Assembly (NCBI GenBank): GCA_017470535.1 | Contig: JAFUYP010000008.1 | Span: 1 to 47,431 of the forward strand | Source of the DNA: Ruminococcus sp. | Lineage (GTDB): Bacteria; Bacillota; Clostridia; Oscillospirales; Ruminococcaceae | Length of the DNA stretch: 47,431 nucleotides | Reading direction: 5' to 3' | Part shown: piece after piece, positions 1-9,256 of the stretch | Position numbering within the stretch: position 1 is the stretch's first letter | Layout: every line of letters begins with the position of its first letter | The notes under the pieces: generated by a model | What the model was told of the DNA's origin: nothing | The model's input: the letters and a program-made list of their open reading frames with translations, nothing else | The model's database searches: none | Made by a program: the position numbers and the translations under genes

Positions 1-111
1 ATTGAAAATTTGAGCCGCCGCAGGCGGCTTGCCCGCATGGGCATAAGTCGGCACAGCCGACATATCAACTGTTAATTGTTAACTATTAACTAAATAAAGA
101 AGGGTGGTGAG
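1..111. repeat. hairpin-rich intergenic DNA at window edge
   Basis: Three GC-rich hairpins lie in a row: 13-29 (AGCCGCC/GGCGGCT), 31-42 (GCCC/GGGC) and 47-61 (GTCGGC/GCCGAC). An AT-rich tract with TTAATTGTTAA follows at about 71-82. The mix of small GC hairpins and AATTG-type sequence resembles the element at 7757-7890, so this may be the tail of a related dispersed repeat. The left part is cut by the window edge. Confidence 0.4.
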
Positions 112-114
112 TCC

Positions 115-2847
115 GTGGCGGCAGCAGGCGGTACTAAGAGCAAGAGCAGTACAAAAACACGCACATCGTCTAAGGCAGGCGGTGCTAAAAAGAATACAGG
201 CAAGAAAAACACCAAAGCTTTGGAGCACAGGCGTGCTATATCCATAGGGCTGGTGCTGTTCGGCGTGCTTACGGGCTTTCTTACCTATATAAAGGGCGAC
301 GGCGGTCTGTGGACGGGGATCTATAATTTCCAGAGGGGTATGCTCGGTGACGGAGTGTATCTGCTCGCACCTATGCTTATTTATTTAGGCGTGTTCATAT
401 CGACGGACAAGTCCAAAAACGCAGTTGTCGCAAAGCTCGTGCAGGGGCTTATAGTCATGCTGCTCGTGTGCGGTATGTGGCTCATATTCGCACAGGGCAA
501 GGTGGAGGGCTCGGGCTTTTTCAAAAAGCTCGGCGGTCTATACTCGGACGGCGTAGACCCGACTGTAAGGGGCGGCGGTCTTTTAGGCGCTGTCGTCGGG
601 TGGACGCTGCTTGCGATATTTAAAAGTGTAGGCTCTAAGATAATCATAATACTGCTTATGGTGCTTTTCCTGCTTATGCTCACAGATCTTACTATACCGC
701 AGATAGCGTCGGCGGTGTCGGGGTTCTTTGGGAGCATTTACAGAGCACTCAACGAGGACAAGATAGAGAGCGCCGAGCGTGCAGAGCGCAGAAGAAAAGA
801 GCAGGCAGAGCTTAAAGCAAAGCGTGCCAAGGAAGAGGCTGAAAGAAAAGCCAAGGAGGAAGCAAGGCGCAAAAAGCGTGTTGACATAAAATACAAGCCC
901 GAAAATTACGAAAAGCCTGAAAGAGTGTCCTATGAGAACCCGGAGGACTATGTGCCGTTTATCCCGGAGGAGACAAGGGAGTCGGAGATAGGCAAGAAGA
1001 TACCGGATTTCACTCTCGCACTTGATATGAACGCTTCTGACAAGGTAAGGTATACCTCTGACAGAGATGCGATGCTTGACGGTGTCGGCGATGATATGCC
1101 TGAGATAAGCATTAGCACAGGTATCCCGGATATGCCGCAGACGGTGGAGGAGTTTGAGGACGATCTTACGCCTGCGTTTGATGAGGAGAGAGAGGTATAC
1201 TTCCCGGAAGAGGAAGAAGGCGCTGACGCTGACGGCGAGCTTCACCGCATAATAGATGAGGCTGTTGCACAGTCGCAGAAGAACGCCACTCACCCCGAGG
1301 GCGAGGGGGATTATCAGACTATCCACATAGAGGAGAACGGTCAGACGTCTATGATCGATGACGAAAAGACTGCATGGACGCCGCCCCCGATAGAGATACT
1401 CAAATACGCCAAGAACAACATACCGACAGAGCAGGCAAAACAGGAGATGCTGTCAAAGTCTGATGTGCTGGTAAAGACGCTTGAGAGCTTCGGTGTGCGC
1501 ACGACTGTTACGGGGATATTCCGTGGACCGTCGGTCACAAGGTATGAGCTAAAGCCCGATGCAGGTGTCAAGATAAACAAGATAACGAGTCTTGACAAGG
1601 ATATAGCGCTCTGTCTTGCGGCAAAGGGCGGTGTCAGGATAGAAGCACCAATAATCGGCAAGAACGCTGTCGGCATAGAGGTGCCGAACACCACGAGGGA
1701 TACGGTATCTTTAAGAGAGCTTATAGACAGCGACGAATACAGAAATATGAAACACGAGCTGATGTTCACCGTCGGCAAGGATATTGAGGGCAAGATAGTT
1801 GTCGGGGATATATCAAAAATGCCGCATATGCTCGTTGCAGGTACTACCGGCTCGGGTAAGTCGGTATTTACAAACTCTATAATCATAAACATTCTCTACC
1901 ACGCATCGCCTGATGATGTGAAGCTGGTGCTTATAGACCCGAAAAAGGTAGAGTTCCCGATATACAACGGCATACCGCACCTGCTGATACCTGTTGTCAC
2001 CGAGGCTGATAAGGCGGTGGGCGCTCTCGGCTGGGCGGTCAATGAGATGATGATGAGGTATAATCTCTTTGAGGCGAACGGCGTCAAGAATCTTGAGGGG
2101 TACAATAATTACCGTGATGCACACCCCGAGAAAAAGCTGCCCAAAAAGCCGAAGATAGTTATAATAGTCGATGAGTTTGCAGACCTTATGCTGGCGGCTA
2201 AGAACGAGGCGGAAAACTCCGTTCAGCGCTTGGCGCAGCTTGCCCGTGCGGCAGGTATGCACCTTATTATCGCAACACAGTCGCCGAGAGCTGATATAAT
2301 CACGGGTGTCATCAAGGCGAATATCCCGTCAAGGACGGCTCTGAGTGTGAGCAACAATATGGAGTCAAGGATAATACTTGACGAGGTGGGTGCTGAAAAG
2401 CTGTTAGGCTACGGTGATCTGCTTTTCAAGCCGCAGGGTGCAAGGAACACTATCAGAGTGCAGTCGGGCTTCTGTGCCGATTCCGAGGTACACGAGCTGG
2501 TAGAGTTTATAAAGAACAACAATAATTCCGACTACTCTGCCGAGGTCATGGAAAAGGTCGAGGAGAACACTCCCAGACCCAAGGACGAGAAGGGCTCAGG
2601 CGGTGATGATGACGTTACTGTCAGCGGCGATGATGATATTATCGAGCAGGCTATCTCGATAATCGCACAGACGCAGACGGCGTCTACCTCTTATCTGCAA
2701 AGGAAGCTAAAGCTCGGCTACGCAAGAGCAGGCAGGATAATGGACGAGCTTGAGGATATGGGCTTTGTAGGCCCTGCAAACGGCGCTAAGGGCAGAGAGG
2801 TACGCATCAGCCGTGAACAGTGGCTCGAGCGAGAAGCGAGAAAGTGA
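115..2847 (+). CDS. ftsK: FtsK/SpoIIIE family DNA translocase
   Basis: ATP-driven DNA pump anchored in the division septum, moving chromosomal DNA during division or sporulation. 910 aa. A Lys/Ser-rich start is followed by several hydrophobic segments (about 40-195), then a long charged Glu/Arg/Lys linker to about 430. The motor carries Walker A GTTGSGKS (about 576-583) and Walker B IIVDEF (about 683). A winged-helix gamma-type domain at about 840-905 would read polar DNA motifs. The GTG start is chosen because AAGAAGGGTGGTGA lies just upstream. The size and domain order are complete for the family. Sequence alone does not separate the FtsK role from the SpoIIIE role. Confidence 0.95.
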   Translation: MAAAGGTKSKSSTKTRTSSKAGGAKKNTGKKNTKALEHRRAISIGLVLFGVLTGFLTYIKGDGGLWTGIYNFQRGMLGDGVYLLAPMLIYLGVFISTDKSKNAVVAKLVQGLIVMLLVCGMWLIFAQGKVEGSGFFKKLGGLYSDGVDPTVRGGGLLGAVVGWTLLAIFKSVGSKIIIILLMVLFLLMLTDLTIPQIASAVSGFFGSIYRALNEDKIESAERAERRRKEQAELKAKRAKEEAERKAKEEARRKKRVDIKYKPENYEKPERVSYENPEDYVPFIPEETRESEIGKKIPDFTLALDMNASDKVRYTSDRDAMLDGVGDDMPEISISTGIPDMPQTVEEFEDDLTPAFDEEREVYFPEEEEGADADGELHRIIDEAVAQSQKNATHPEGEGDYQTIHIEENGQTSMIDDEKTAWTPPPIEILKYAKNNIPTEQAKQEMLSKSDVLVKTLESFGVRTTVTGIFRGPSVTRYELKPDAGVKINKITSLDKDIALCLAAKGGVRIEAPIIGKNAVGIEVPNTTRDTVSLRELIDSDEYRNMKHELMFTVGKDIEGKIVVGDISKMPHMLVAGTTGSGKSVFTNSIIINILYHASPDDVKLVLIDPKKVEFPIYNGIPHLLIPVVTEADKAVGALGWAVNEMMMRYNLFEANGVKNLEGYNNYRDAHPEKKLPKKPKIVIIVDEFADLMLAAKNEAENSVQRLAQLARAAGMHLIIATQSPRADIITGVIKANIPSRTALSVSNNMESRIILDEVGAEKLLGYGDLLFKPQGARNTIRVQSGFCADSEVHELVEFIKNNNNSDYSAEVMEKVEENTPRPKDEKGSGGDDDVTVSGDDDIIEQAISIIAQTQTASTSYLQRKLKLGYARAGRIMDELEDMGFVGPANGAKGREVRISREQWLEREARK

Positions 2848-2881
2848 TAAATAATGCACAATTATTGTGCATTGTGCATTG
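2848..2881. repeat. short AATGCACAAT inverted repeat
   Basis: The gap between the ftsK-like and YgiQ genes holds AATGCACAAT, TA, then ATTGTGCATT and another GTGCATT. This is the same sequence type as at 7771-7801 and 7870-7890. It is probably a small remnant of a dispersed repeat. Confidence 0.5.
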
Positions 2882-2899
2882 AAAAAGGTTGGTGTCACT

Positions 2900-4813
2900 A
2901 TGTCATTCATGCCGGTATCGAAAGAGGATATGAAGGAGCGTGGGATAGATACGCTCGACTTTGTATATGTCATAGGGGACGCCTATGTCGATCACCCGAG
3001 CTTCGGGGTGGCTATAATATCCCATATACTTGAAGCTAAGGGGTATACTGTGGGTATCATCGCTCAGCCGGACTTTAAAAGGGCTGAAAGTGTTTTGGCG
3101 CTCGGTGTGCCGAGGCTGGCGTTTCTGGTAACGGCAGGAAATATAGATTCTATGGTGTCGCATTACACGGTGGCTAAAAAGCCGAGGAAGGACGACCTGT
3201 ATTCGGCAGGCGGCATTGGAGGAAAGCGCCCCGACAGGGCTTTGACGGTGTACTGCAAGATGATAAGAAAGGTATGCCCCGACAAGCCGATACTCTGCGG
3301 AGGGCTTGAAGCGTCGCTCAGAAGATTTGCACACTACGATTACTGGAACGACTGCGTAATGCCGTCGGTGCTTGTTGACTGTCAGGCGGATATACTGATG
3401 TTCGGAATGGGCGAGCACGCTATGCTCGAGCTTGCGCAAAGACTTGACAAGGGCGAGGCTGTATCCGATATCCGTGATGTCAGGGGAACGTGCTATCTGT
3501 GCGAGCCGAAGGACACGCCGTTCGGTGCGGTACAGTGTCCGTCGTTTGAAGAGGTCAGTCGTGACAAAAGGCTTTATGCCAAGGCGACCAGACAGCAGTA
3601 TGACGAGCAGGACGAGGTCTACGGCAGAATGATCATCCAGCGGCAGGGGAAAAAGATGCTTGTGCAGAACCCGCCTGCAAAAAGCCTTACTACCGAGGAA
3701 ATGGACTGGGTGTATTCGCTGCCTTACGAGAGGACGTATCACCCGATGTACGAGAGCGAGGGCGGAGTGCCGTCGATACTTGAAGTGAGGTTCTCTATCA
3801 CGCACAACCGTGGGTGCTTCGGGTTTTGCAACTTCTGCTCTATCGCTCTGCATCAGGGCAGGCGGATAAGTGTAAGGAGCGAGGAAAGCGTTTTAAAAGA
3901 GGCAAAGTATCTTACTACGCTGCCGGATTTCAAGGGGTATATCCACGATGTAGGCGGACCGACTGCGAATTTCAGGATTCCCAGCTGCAAAAAGCAGCTC
4001 GAACACGGGCTTTGCAAGGGGAAAAAGTGCCTGGCACCGACACCGTGCAAGAATTTAGATGTTGACCACACGCAGTATCTTGATCTTCTTCGCAAGCTGC
4101 GCAGGATAGACAGGGTAAAAAAGGTGTTCATTCGCTCGGGGATAAGGTATGATTATCTTATAGAGGACAAGAATGATGAATTTATGGACGAGCTTATAGA
4201 GCATCATATAAGCGGACAGCTCAAAGTCGCACCCGAGCATTGCTCCGCGGCGGTGCTTGACAAGATGGGCAAGCCGCACATAGAGGCATACAAGAGATTT
4301 CAGAAGAAATTCTACCAGATAACCGGCAAAAAGGGCAAGCAGCAGTATCTGATACCGTATCTTATGTCCTCGCACCCGGGGTCTACGATAAATGATGCGA
4401 TAGAGCTGGCGCTGTTTTTAAAGGAAAACGGCATACACCCCGAGCAGGTGCAGGATTACTATCCGACACCGGGGACTATATCGACGGCGATGTTCTATTC
4501 TGAGCTTGACCCGTATACGCTCGAGCCTGTGTTTGTGGCGAAAAAGCGTGAGGACAAGGCAGCACAGAGGGCGCTCTTGCAATACTACAAGGTGGAAAAC
4601 AGGCGCAGGATAATCGAAACGCTGATAAAAGCCGGGCGTGAAGACCTTATCGGGCAGGGCAGGGACAAGCTGGTCGCCCCCGACCGTGAATACATAGAGC
4701 GCAAAAGAAAAATGTCAGGCGGCGCTGCGGTCGGCAAAGGCGGCAGGATATTTAAGCAGGCTAAGCCCGGTCAGAGGGCGGCAAAGGGCGGCAGGCAAAA
4801 AAGAAAGCACTGA
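2900..4813 (+). CDS. YgiQ family radical SAM protein
   Basis: Iron-sulfur radical SAM enzyme of the YgiQ (UPF0313) family, whose substrate is not established. 637 aa from the ATG at 2900. The frame stays open to a GTG at 2867 inside the upstream repeat, but AAAAAGG sits about 11 nt before ATG 2900 and the conserved MSFMPVSKEDM start follows. The N-terminal part is cobalamin-binding-like. The radical SAM motif CFGFCNFC has Cys306, Cys310 and Cys313 (CX3CX2C). A Lys/Arg/Gly-rich tail (about 600-637) suggests nucleic acid or ribosome contact, which is inference. It is followed closely by the DUF3006 gene. Confidence 0.92.
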   Translation: MSFMPVSKEDMKERGIDTLDFVYVIGDAYVDHPSFGVAIISHILEAKGYTVGIIAQPDFKRAESVLALGVPRLAFLVTAGNIDSMVSHYTVAKKPRKDDLYSAGGIGGKRPDRALTVYCKMIRKVCPDKPILCGGLEASLRRFAHYDYWNDCVMPSVLVDCQADILMFGMGEHAMLELAQRLDKGEAVSDIRDVRGTCYLCEPKDTPFGAVQCPSFEEVSRDKRLYAKATRQQYDEQDEVYGRMIIQRQGKKMLVQNPPAKSLTTEEMDWVYSLPYERTYHPMYESEGGVPSILEVRFSITHNRGCFGFCNFCSIALHQGRRISVRSEESVLKEAKYLTTLPDFKGYIHDVGGPTANFRIPSCKKQLEHGLCKGKKCLAPTPCKNLDVDHTQYLDLLRKLRRIDRVKKVFIRSGIRYDYLIEDKNDEFMDELIEHHISGQLKVAPEHCSAAVLDKMGKPHIEAYKRFQKKFYQITGKKGKQQYLIPYLMSSHPGSTINDAIELALFLKENGIHPEQVQDYYPTPGTISTAMFYSELDPYTLEPVFVAKKREDKAAQRALLQYYKVENRRRIIETLIKAGREDLIGQGRDKLVAPDREYIERKRKMSGGAAVGKGGRIFKQAKPGQRAAKGGRQKRKH

Positions 4814-4815
4814 CC

Positions 4816-4830
4816 TGCGGTGTTGCCTTA
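4816..4830 (-). repeat. solo end of the 41.5-kb MITE family
   Basis: TGCGGTGTTGCCTTA matches the right terminal repeat of the MITE at 41484-41657, and its complement occurs at 40124-40138. It lies two bases after the YgiQ stop and runs into the Shine-Dalgarno region of the next gene. It is best read as a relic end. A 15-bp match could be chance, but the exact match at three sites argues against that. Confidence 0.5.
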
Positions 4831-4842
4831 AAAGGTGGGCTT

Positions 4843-5079
4843 ATGTTTTACAGTGTTGACAGAGCAGATAAAGACTATGTGATGATATGCGATGATGACG
4901 GTGATACTAAGGAAGTGAGGAGTATCCACTTCGAGGGAGATGTCAGTCCCGGGCAGGTATACCGCTTTGAGCAGGGAAGATTCATATATGATGATGAGGA
5001 AACAACAAAGCGCAGGCGGAAAATGACCGAGCTGCAAAGGGAGCTTTTTAATAAAAGGAAGTGCATGATAAATGGATAA
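4843..5079 (+). CDS. DUF3006 family small protein
   Basis: 78-aa acidic protein. The order of a short beta-rich start, an EGDVSPGQVY-like segment, FIYDDEET and a basic C-terminal helix fits DUF3006 proteins, small Firmicute proteins of unknown function. No signal peptide is visible. AAAAGGTGGG stands just upstream of the ATG. Its stop overlaps the start of the RpiR-type regulator by 8 bp, so the two are probably translationally coupled. No specific role can be given. Confidence 0.75.
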   Translation: MFYSVDRADKDYVMICDDDGDTKEVRSIHFEGDVSPGQVYRFEQGRFIYDDEETTKRRRKMTELQRELFNKRKCMING

Positions 5080-5953
5080 TGATCTGTTTTCAAAACTCAA
5101 AGAAAAAATGCCAAAGATGTCAAAGGGGCATAAGGCGATATCCGCCTATATCCTCGAGCATTACGACAAGGCGGCGTTTATGACGGCGCAGAAGCTGGGC
5201 ACTGCTGTGGGCGTGTCGGAAAGCACGGTCGTAAGGTTCGCATCAGACCTCGGGTTTGAGGGATACCCCGATCTTCAGAGATCACTCCAGGAGCTTATGC
5301 GAAACAGGCTCACGGCGATACAGAGGATAGAGGTGACTTCCGACAGGATAGGTGAGGACGATGTGCTTGACCGTGTTATAAATCTTGACATCGACAAGCT
5401 GAGGCGCACCCTCGAGCAGACTTCAAGAGAGGCGTTTTCAAGCGCTGTCAAGAGCATTACAAATGCAAAGACCATATATATCTTAGGAACAAGAAGTGCG
5501 GCGTCGCTGGCATCGTTTCTGAATTACTATCTAAATCTTATATATCCGCAGGTGAAGCTCGTGCGCTCGACCACGACAAGCGAGATGTTTGAGCAGATAC
5601 TGAGGATAGATGAAAATGATGTGATGATAGGCATATCATTCCCGAGGTATTCAAAGCAGACGGTCAAGGCACTCAAATACGCACACGAGAGCGGAGCGCA
5701 CGTCATAGCTATAACCGACAGCGCAAAATCCCCGATAGCGCAGTATGCGGACGATCTGCTCTCTGCAAGGAGCGACATGGCATCGTTCGTCGATTCGCTG
5801 GTAGCGCCTTTAAGTCTTATCAACGCTCTGATAGTGGCAGTTTCTGTAAGCAACAAGGAAACTGTATCAAAGAGCTTTGAAAGGCTTGAAAAAATATGGT
5901 CTGATTACGATGTATATGAAAAGGGCGAGGACGAAACGAATGGAACGTTCTGA
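5072..5953 (+). CDS. MurR/RpiR family transcriptional regulator
   Basis: DNA-binding regulator with a sugar-phosphate sensor domain. 293 aa: an N-terminal HTH_6 domain (about 1-77, with VGVSESTVVRFASDLGFEGY) and a SIS domain (about 120-255, with ILGTRSAASLASFLNYYL and IGISFPRYSKQTV). This family usually controls sugar or amino-sugar catabolism, but no such operon adjoins it here, so its ligand cannot be inferred. It overlaps the DUF3006 gene by 8 bp and the following flavoprotein by 14 bp, so all three probably share one mRNA. GGAAG lies about 10 nt before the ATG. Confidence 0.92.
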   Translation: MDNDLFSKLKEKMPKMSKGHKAISAYILEHYDKAAFMTAQKLGTAVGVSESTVVRFASDLGFEGYPDLQRSLQELMRNRLTAIQRIEVTSDRIGEDDVLDRVINLDIDKLRRTLEQTSREAFSSAVKSITNAKTIYILGTRSAASLASFLNYYLNLIYPQVKLVRSTTTSEMFEQILRIDENDVMIGISFPRYSKQTVKALKYAHESGAHVIAITDSAKSPIAQYADDLLSARSDMASFVDSLVAPLSLINALIVAVSVSNKETVSKSFERLEKIWSDYDVYEKGEDETNGTF

Positions 5954-7178
5954 CGCTCTTATAATAGGCGGCGGTGCGGCAGGGCTGATGTGTGCCGTGC
6001 AGACGGCATGGGGCGGCAGCAGTGTGACTGTCATAGAGCATGAGCGTGTGATAGGCAAAAAGCTGCGCATCACCGGCAAGGGCAGGTGCAATGTCACAAA
6101 CAACTGTGATGTGCAGACTGTGCTTGCAAATACAGTTTCAAACCCGAGGTTTCTCTACTCGGCGCTGGGGGGATTTTCTCCCGAGGATACCATGGCGTTT
6201 TTTGAGATGCTGGGTGTTCCTCTTAAAACCGAGAGGGGCAACAGGGTATTCCCTGTATCCGACAATGCAAATGACATCGCCGACTGTCTTATAAATACTG
6301 CAATGCAGGCAGGGGTGAGGTTTATCTGTGACGATGCGAAGGAGCTTATCTTTGAGAGCGAGCGTGTCACGGGGGTAAGGTGCGGCAGGGGCGTGTACTT
6401 TTCTGACAATGTAGTCATTGCGACCGGCGGCAAAAGCTACCCGAAGACAGGCTCGACAGGCGACGGATATGAGCTTGCAAGGAGTGCCGGGCATACTGTT
6501 ACCGAGATAAGAGCCTCGCTTGTGCCGCTCGTGACGGTGCAGAAGAATGAGTGCGCCGGGCTTATGGGGCTGTCGCTCAAAAACGTGGTGCTGTCTTTAT
6601 ATGAAAAGGGAAGCGCAAAGCCTGTGTATTCCGAGCTTGGTGAGATGCTGTTCACACACTTCGGGCTGTCGGGTCCGCTGGTGCTGTCGGCATCTGCTCA
6701 CATAAAGGGCAGGGCGGACAGGTACTTTGCAGCTATCGACTTAAAGCCTGCACTTGATGAAAAAAAGCTCGACTTACGGATACTGAGGGATTTTGAGGAT
6801 CAGAAGAACAGGGACTTTTCAAACTCGCTGTCAAGGCTCTTGCCTGCAAAGCTGATACCTGTGATAGTAAAGCGCTCTGGTCTTGCGCCTGACAAAAAGG
6901 TAAACCAGATAACAAAGGCTGAGCGTGAGCAGCTTATAAAGGCTATAAAGGGGCTTAGATACGACATAGCGGCGCTGCGCCCGATAGATGAGGCGATAGT
7001 CACAAGGGGCGGCGTTGATGTTAAGGAGACAGATCCTAAGACCATGCGCTCGAAAATAAAGGACGGGCTGTATTTTATAGGAGAAGTGCTGGATATAGAT
7101 GCGTATACAGGCGGATTCAATCTTCAGCTGGCGTTTGCTACGGCAAACAGTGCGGCAAAGGCTATCGCTCAGAGATGA
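5940..7178 (+). CDS. BaiN/HI0933-like FAD-dependent oxidoreductase
   Basis: Flavoprotein of the HI0933/BaiN family (NAD(P)/FAD-dependent oxidoreductase). 412 aa from the ATG at 5940. The frame is open to 5877, but that part lies inside the upstream gene, and GGGCGAGG precedes ATG 5940. The dinucleotide-binding loop IIGGGAAGL is at 7-15, the family motif GKKLRITGKGRCNVTN at about 39-54, and the C-terminal FAD contact TGGFNLQLAFATA near the end. Physiological substrates of most members are unproven, and the bile-acid role of BaiN should not be assumed. It is last in the apparent operon starting at 4843. Confidence 0.9.
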   Translation: MERSDALIIGGGAAGLMCAVQTAWGGSSVTVIEHERVIGKKLRITGKGRCNVTNNCDVQTVLANTVSNPRFLYSALGGFSPEDTMAFFEMLGVPLKTERGNRVFPVSDNANDIADCLINTAMQAGVRFICDDAKELIFESERVTGVRCGRGVYFSDNVVIATGGKSYPKTGSTGDGYELARSAGHTVTEIRASLVPLVTVQKNECAGLMGLSLKNVVLSLYEKGSAKPVYSELGEMLFTHFGLSGPLVLSASAHIKGRADRYFAAIDLKPALDEKKLDLRILRDFEDQKNRDFSNSLSRLLPAKLIPVIVKRSGLAPDKKVNQITKAEREQLIKAIKGLRYDIAALRPIDEAIVTRGGVDVKETDPKTMRSKIKDGLYFIGEVLDIDAYTGGFNLQLAFATANSAAKAIAQR

Positions 7179-7204
7179 CGCTGTATACTTGATGGGGTGA
7201 GTAA

Positions 7205-7756
7205 ATGAACAGGGCAAGATACAGGGCGATAAGGACTTTTGTGGTGTTCTGGCTGCCGGGAGGTATGCTTTGGAATTTCATACTGCTTTTCTTTGTTGAC
7301 GGCAAGCGTACTATCACGGTCGTGGACAAGCATTTAAAGCACAGGGCGAGCCGCAACAACACACGCCCCGAGGCAACGAGCTGCCGGGAATATGTAGTTG
7401 ATGTACGCATCGGCAGGAAAAAGGGCATAAGAGCTTTGTATTGCAGCCTGTCGGCGTTCAAGAAGCTCAGAACGGGCAGGCAGTATGAGGTGTATCTGAG
7501 AAGAAACGAGCTTAAAAGCATTGAAAAGGATCTTAGCCGTGAAGAGCAGAAAAACACCGTATCCAAAAAGGTGATAAACGGTATGAAGATGCGCTCTGTC
7601 GCTATGTCCATAAGTGCTGCCATGGCAATGCCTATGGGAGATCAGGAAAGGCTCGAGGAGGCGCTCGGCAGTCGTAAGGACAACCCCGACAATACTATAA
7701 AAATGGACAACGATACCGCAGAGTATCCGGACGATATGATAGAAAGTGATATTTAA
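7205..7756 (+). CDS. hypothetical protein, one membrane segment
   Basis: 183 aa, family not recognised. One hydrophobic segment is near the N-terminus (about 11-32), flanked by Arg residues. A basic middle region (LKHRASRNN, YLRRNELKS) and an acidic C-terminal tail follow. A Met/Ala-rich stretch (about 132-144) may be a second short hydrophobic patch. GGGGTGAG lies before the ATG. It follows the flavoprotein by 26 bp, so it may be co-transcribed. The reading frame has normal codon use for the region. Confidence 0.7.
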   Translation: MNRARYRAIRTFVVFWLPGGMLWNFILLFFVDGKRTITVVDKHLKHRASRNNTRPEATSCREYVVDVRIGRKKGIRALYCSLSAFKKLRTGRQYEVYLRRNELKSIEKDLSREEQKNTVSKKVINGMKMRSVAMSISAAMAMPMGDQERLEEALGSRKDNPDNTIKMDNDTAEYPDDMIESDI

Positions 7757-7895
7757 CAATGCTTTTTCAATTCACAATGCACAATGCACAATGCACAATT
7801 GATGTGGTGGGCTTCGCCCGCTGATATTAAAAAGCGGCTGCGCCGCTTGAATTGACAATCAGCGATCTGCAATTGTGAATTGTGCATTGATAATA
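7757..7895. repeat. dispersed AATGCACAATT element with internal hairpins
   Basis: The left side holds three tandem ACAATGC units ending in CACAATTG (7771-7801). The right side holds the inverted form CAATTGTG...GTGCATTGA (7870-7890). Between them are two GC hairpins, GGGC/GCCC at 7809-7819 and AAGCGGC/GCCGCTT at 7832-7848. The arrangement resembles a small non-autonomous repeat. It ends at the Shine-Dalgarno of the cmk-plsC gene and so forms most of its leader. Confidence 0.6.
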
Positions 7896-7912
7896 AACAG
7901 GAGGATAAAACA

Positions 7913-9256
7913 ATGGGAATAAACGTAGCGCTCGACGGACCGTCAGGGGCAGGAAAATCTACTATCGCTAAAATGGCAGCTGCAAAGCTGGGATTTGTAT
8001 ATGTTGATACAGGGGCGATGTACCGCACTATCGCTTACTCGGTGATAAGGGACGGTATTGACCCTGCTGACAGCGAAAAGGTAAAGGCGGCTCTTTCGGG
8101 TATTAAGATAGAGCTTAAAAATGAAGGCACGCAGCAGGTGTTTCTAAACGGCGAGAATGTGTCTGACCTTATAAGAACGCCCGAAATATCAATGGGCGCA
8201 TCAAAGGTGTCGGCTGTGCCGGAGGTAAGGGCGTTCCTGCTCGATCTGCAAAAGGATATTGCAAAGGCTAATGACATCATCATGGACGGCAGGGATATTG
8301 GTACTGTCGTGCTGCCGGACGCACAGGTGAAGATATTCCTCACAGCATCGGCAGAGGAAAGGGCGAACAGGAGATTTAAAGAATTGCAGGAAAAGGGCGA
8401 CCCTTCGACCTACGAGGAGGTGCTTGCCGATATAAACCAGCGTGACTACAATGATACTCACCGTGAGATAGCACCGCTCAGACAGGCTGAGGACGCTGTG
8501 CTTGTCGATTCGTCAGCTCTGACCCTCGAAGAAACGGCAGATGAGATAATAAAGGTCATAAAGGAAAAAACAGGTAAAAAAAAAGAGCGTAGGTCAAGAG
8601 AGCTGATGCCGGTGCGCCCGATAAGCAAAAGCAGGCATTACAGCAGGATAAAGCTCGTTTTCTACACGATACTCAGATATATCGTTATGGGGCTTTATCA
8701 TTTATATTATAATATTCACTATGAGGGCGTGGAAAATGTGCCGAAGGACGGCGGTAATGTCTTTGCATCAAACCACCGCAGCTATCAGGACCCGGTCTTT
8801 ATAGCGATACATACCCGTGTGCCGCTCTCATATATGGCTAAGGAGGAGCTGTTTGAGCAGAATGTGCTTTTCAAGCGCCTGATAATATTCTTCGGGGCAT
8901 TCCCCGTGACAAGGGGCAAGGGCGATACGGCTGTCATAGATACCTCTATCGAAAAGCTCGAAATGGGCAGGAACCTTGTTATATTCCCAGAGGGCACACG
9001 CTCAAAGGACGGCAAGGTGGGCCCCGGTAAAACAGGTGTTGCTCTTATAGCGGCGGTCGCTCAGACAAAGATAGTGCCGGTGGGTATAATCTTTGAGGGC
9101 AGGCTCGGCTTCAGAAAAAAAGTAACGGTGCGCTACGGCGAACCGGTATTGCCTGCCGAGATAGGCGTAACAGGCACCGACCCTAAGAGCCTGAAGAAAT
9201 TAAAGACAAAAATAATGGAAGATATTACTAATTTGGTAGAGGGAAATGTTAACTAA
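7913..9256 (+). CDS. fused cytidylate kinase / acyltransferase (Cmk-PlsC)
   Basis: Single 447-aa reading frame. Residues 1 to about 215 form a (d)CMP kinase: P-loop GPSGAGKST at 9-17, then VDTGAMYRT and MDGRDIGT. It phosphorylates CMP/dCMP. After a basic linker (about 215-245), residues to 447 form a 1-acylglycerol-3-phosphate acyltransferase with the HX4D motif NHRSYQDP (His about 287) and FPEGTRS (about 358), acting at the membrane in phosphatidic acid synthesis. The start at 7913 follows CAGGAGG. The frame is open to 7880 only through the repeat. In many Firmicutes cmk, plsC, ispH and rpsA are adjacent separate genes; here the first two are joined. It overlaps the next gene by 11 bp. Confidence 0.93.
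   Translation: MGINVALDGPSGAGKSTIAKMAAAKLGFVYVDTGAMYRTIAYSVIRDGIDPADSEKVKAALSGIKIELKNEGTQQVFLNGENVSDLIRTPEISMGASKVSAVPEVRAFLLDLQKDIAKANDIIMDGRDIGTVVLPDAQVKIFLTASAEERANRRFKELQEKGDPSTYEEVLADINQRDYNDTHREIAPLRQAEDAVLVDSSALTLEETADEIIKVIKEKTGKKKERRSRELMPVRPISKSRHYSRIKLVFYTILRYIVMGLYHLYYNIHYEGVENVPKDGGNVFASNHRSYQDPVFIAIHTRVPLSYMAKEELFEQNVLFKRLIIFFGAFPVTRGKGDTAVIDTSIEKLEMGRNLVIFPEGTRSKDGKVGPGKTGVALIAAVAQTKIVPVGIIFEGRLGFRKKVTVRYGEPVLPAEIGVTGTDPKSLKKLKTKIMEDITNLVEGNVN

Noticed and set aside
583-1326. 247-aa open frame antisense to the FtsK gene
   Set aside because: It lies wholly inside a certain gene, has no family features, and arises from codon bias on the opposite strand.
2903-3853. 316-aa open frame antisense to the YgiQ gene
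   Set aside because: Shadow of a conserved radical SAM coding sequence; no ribosome site or motif.
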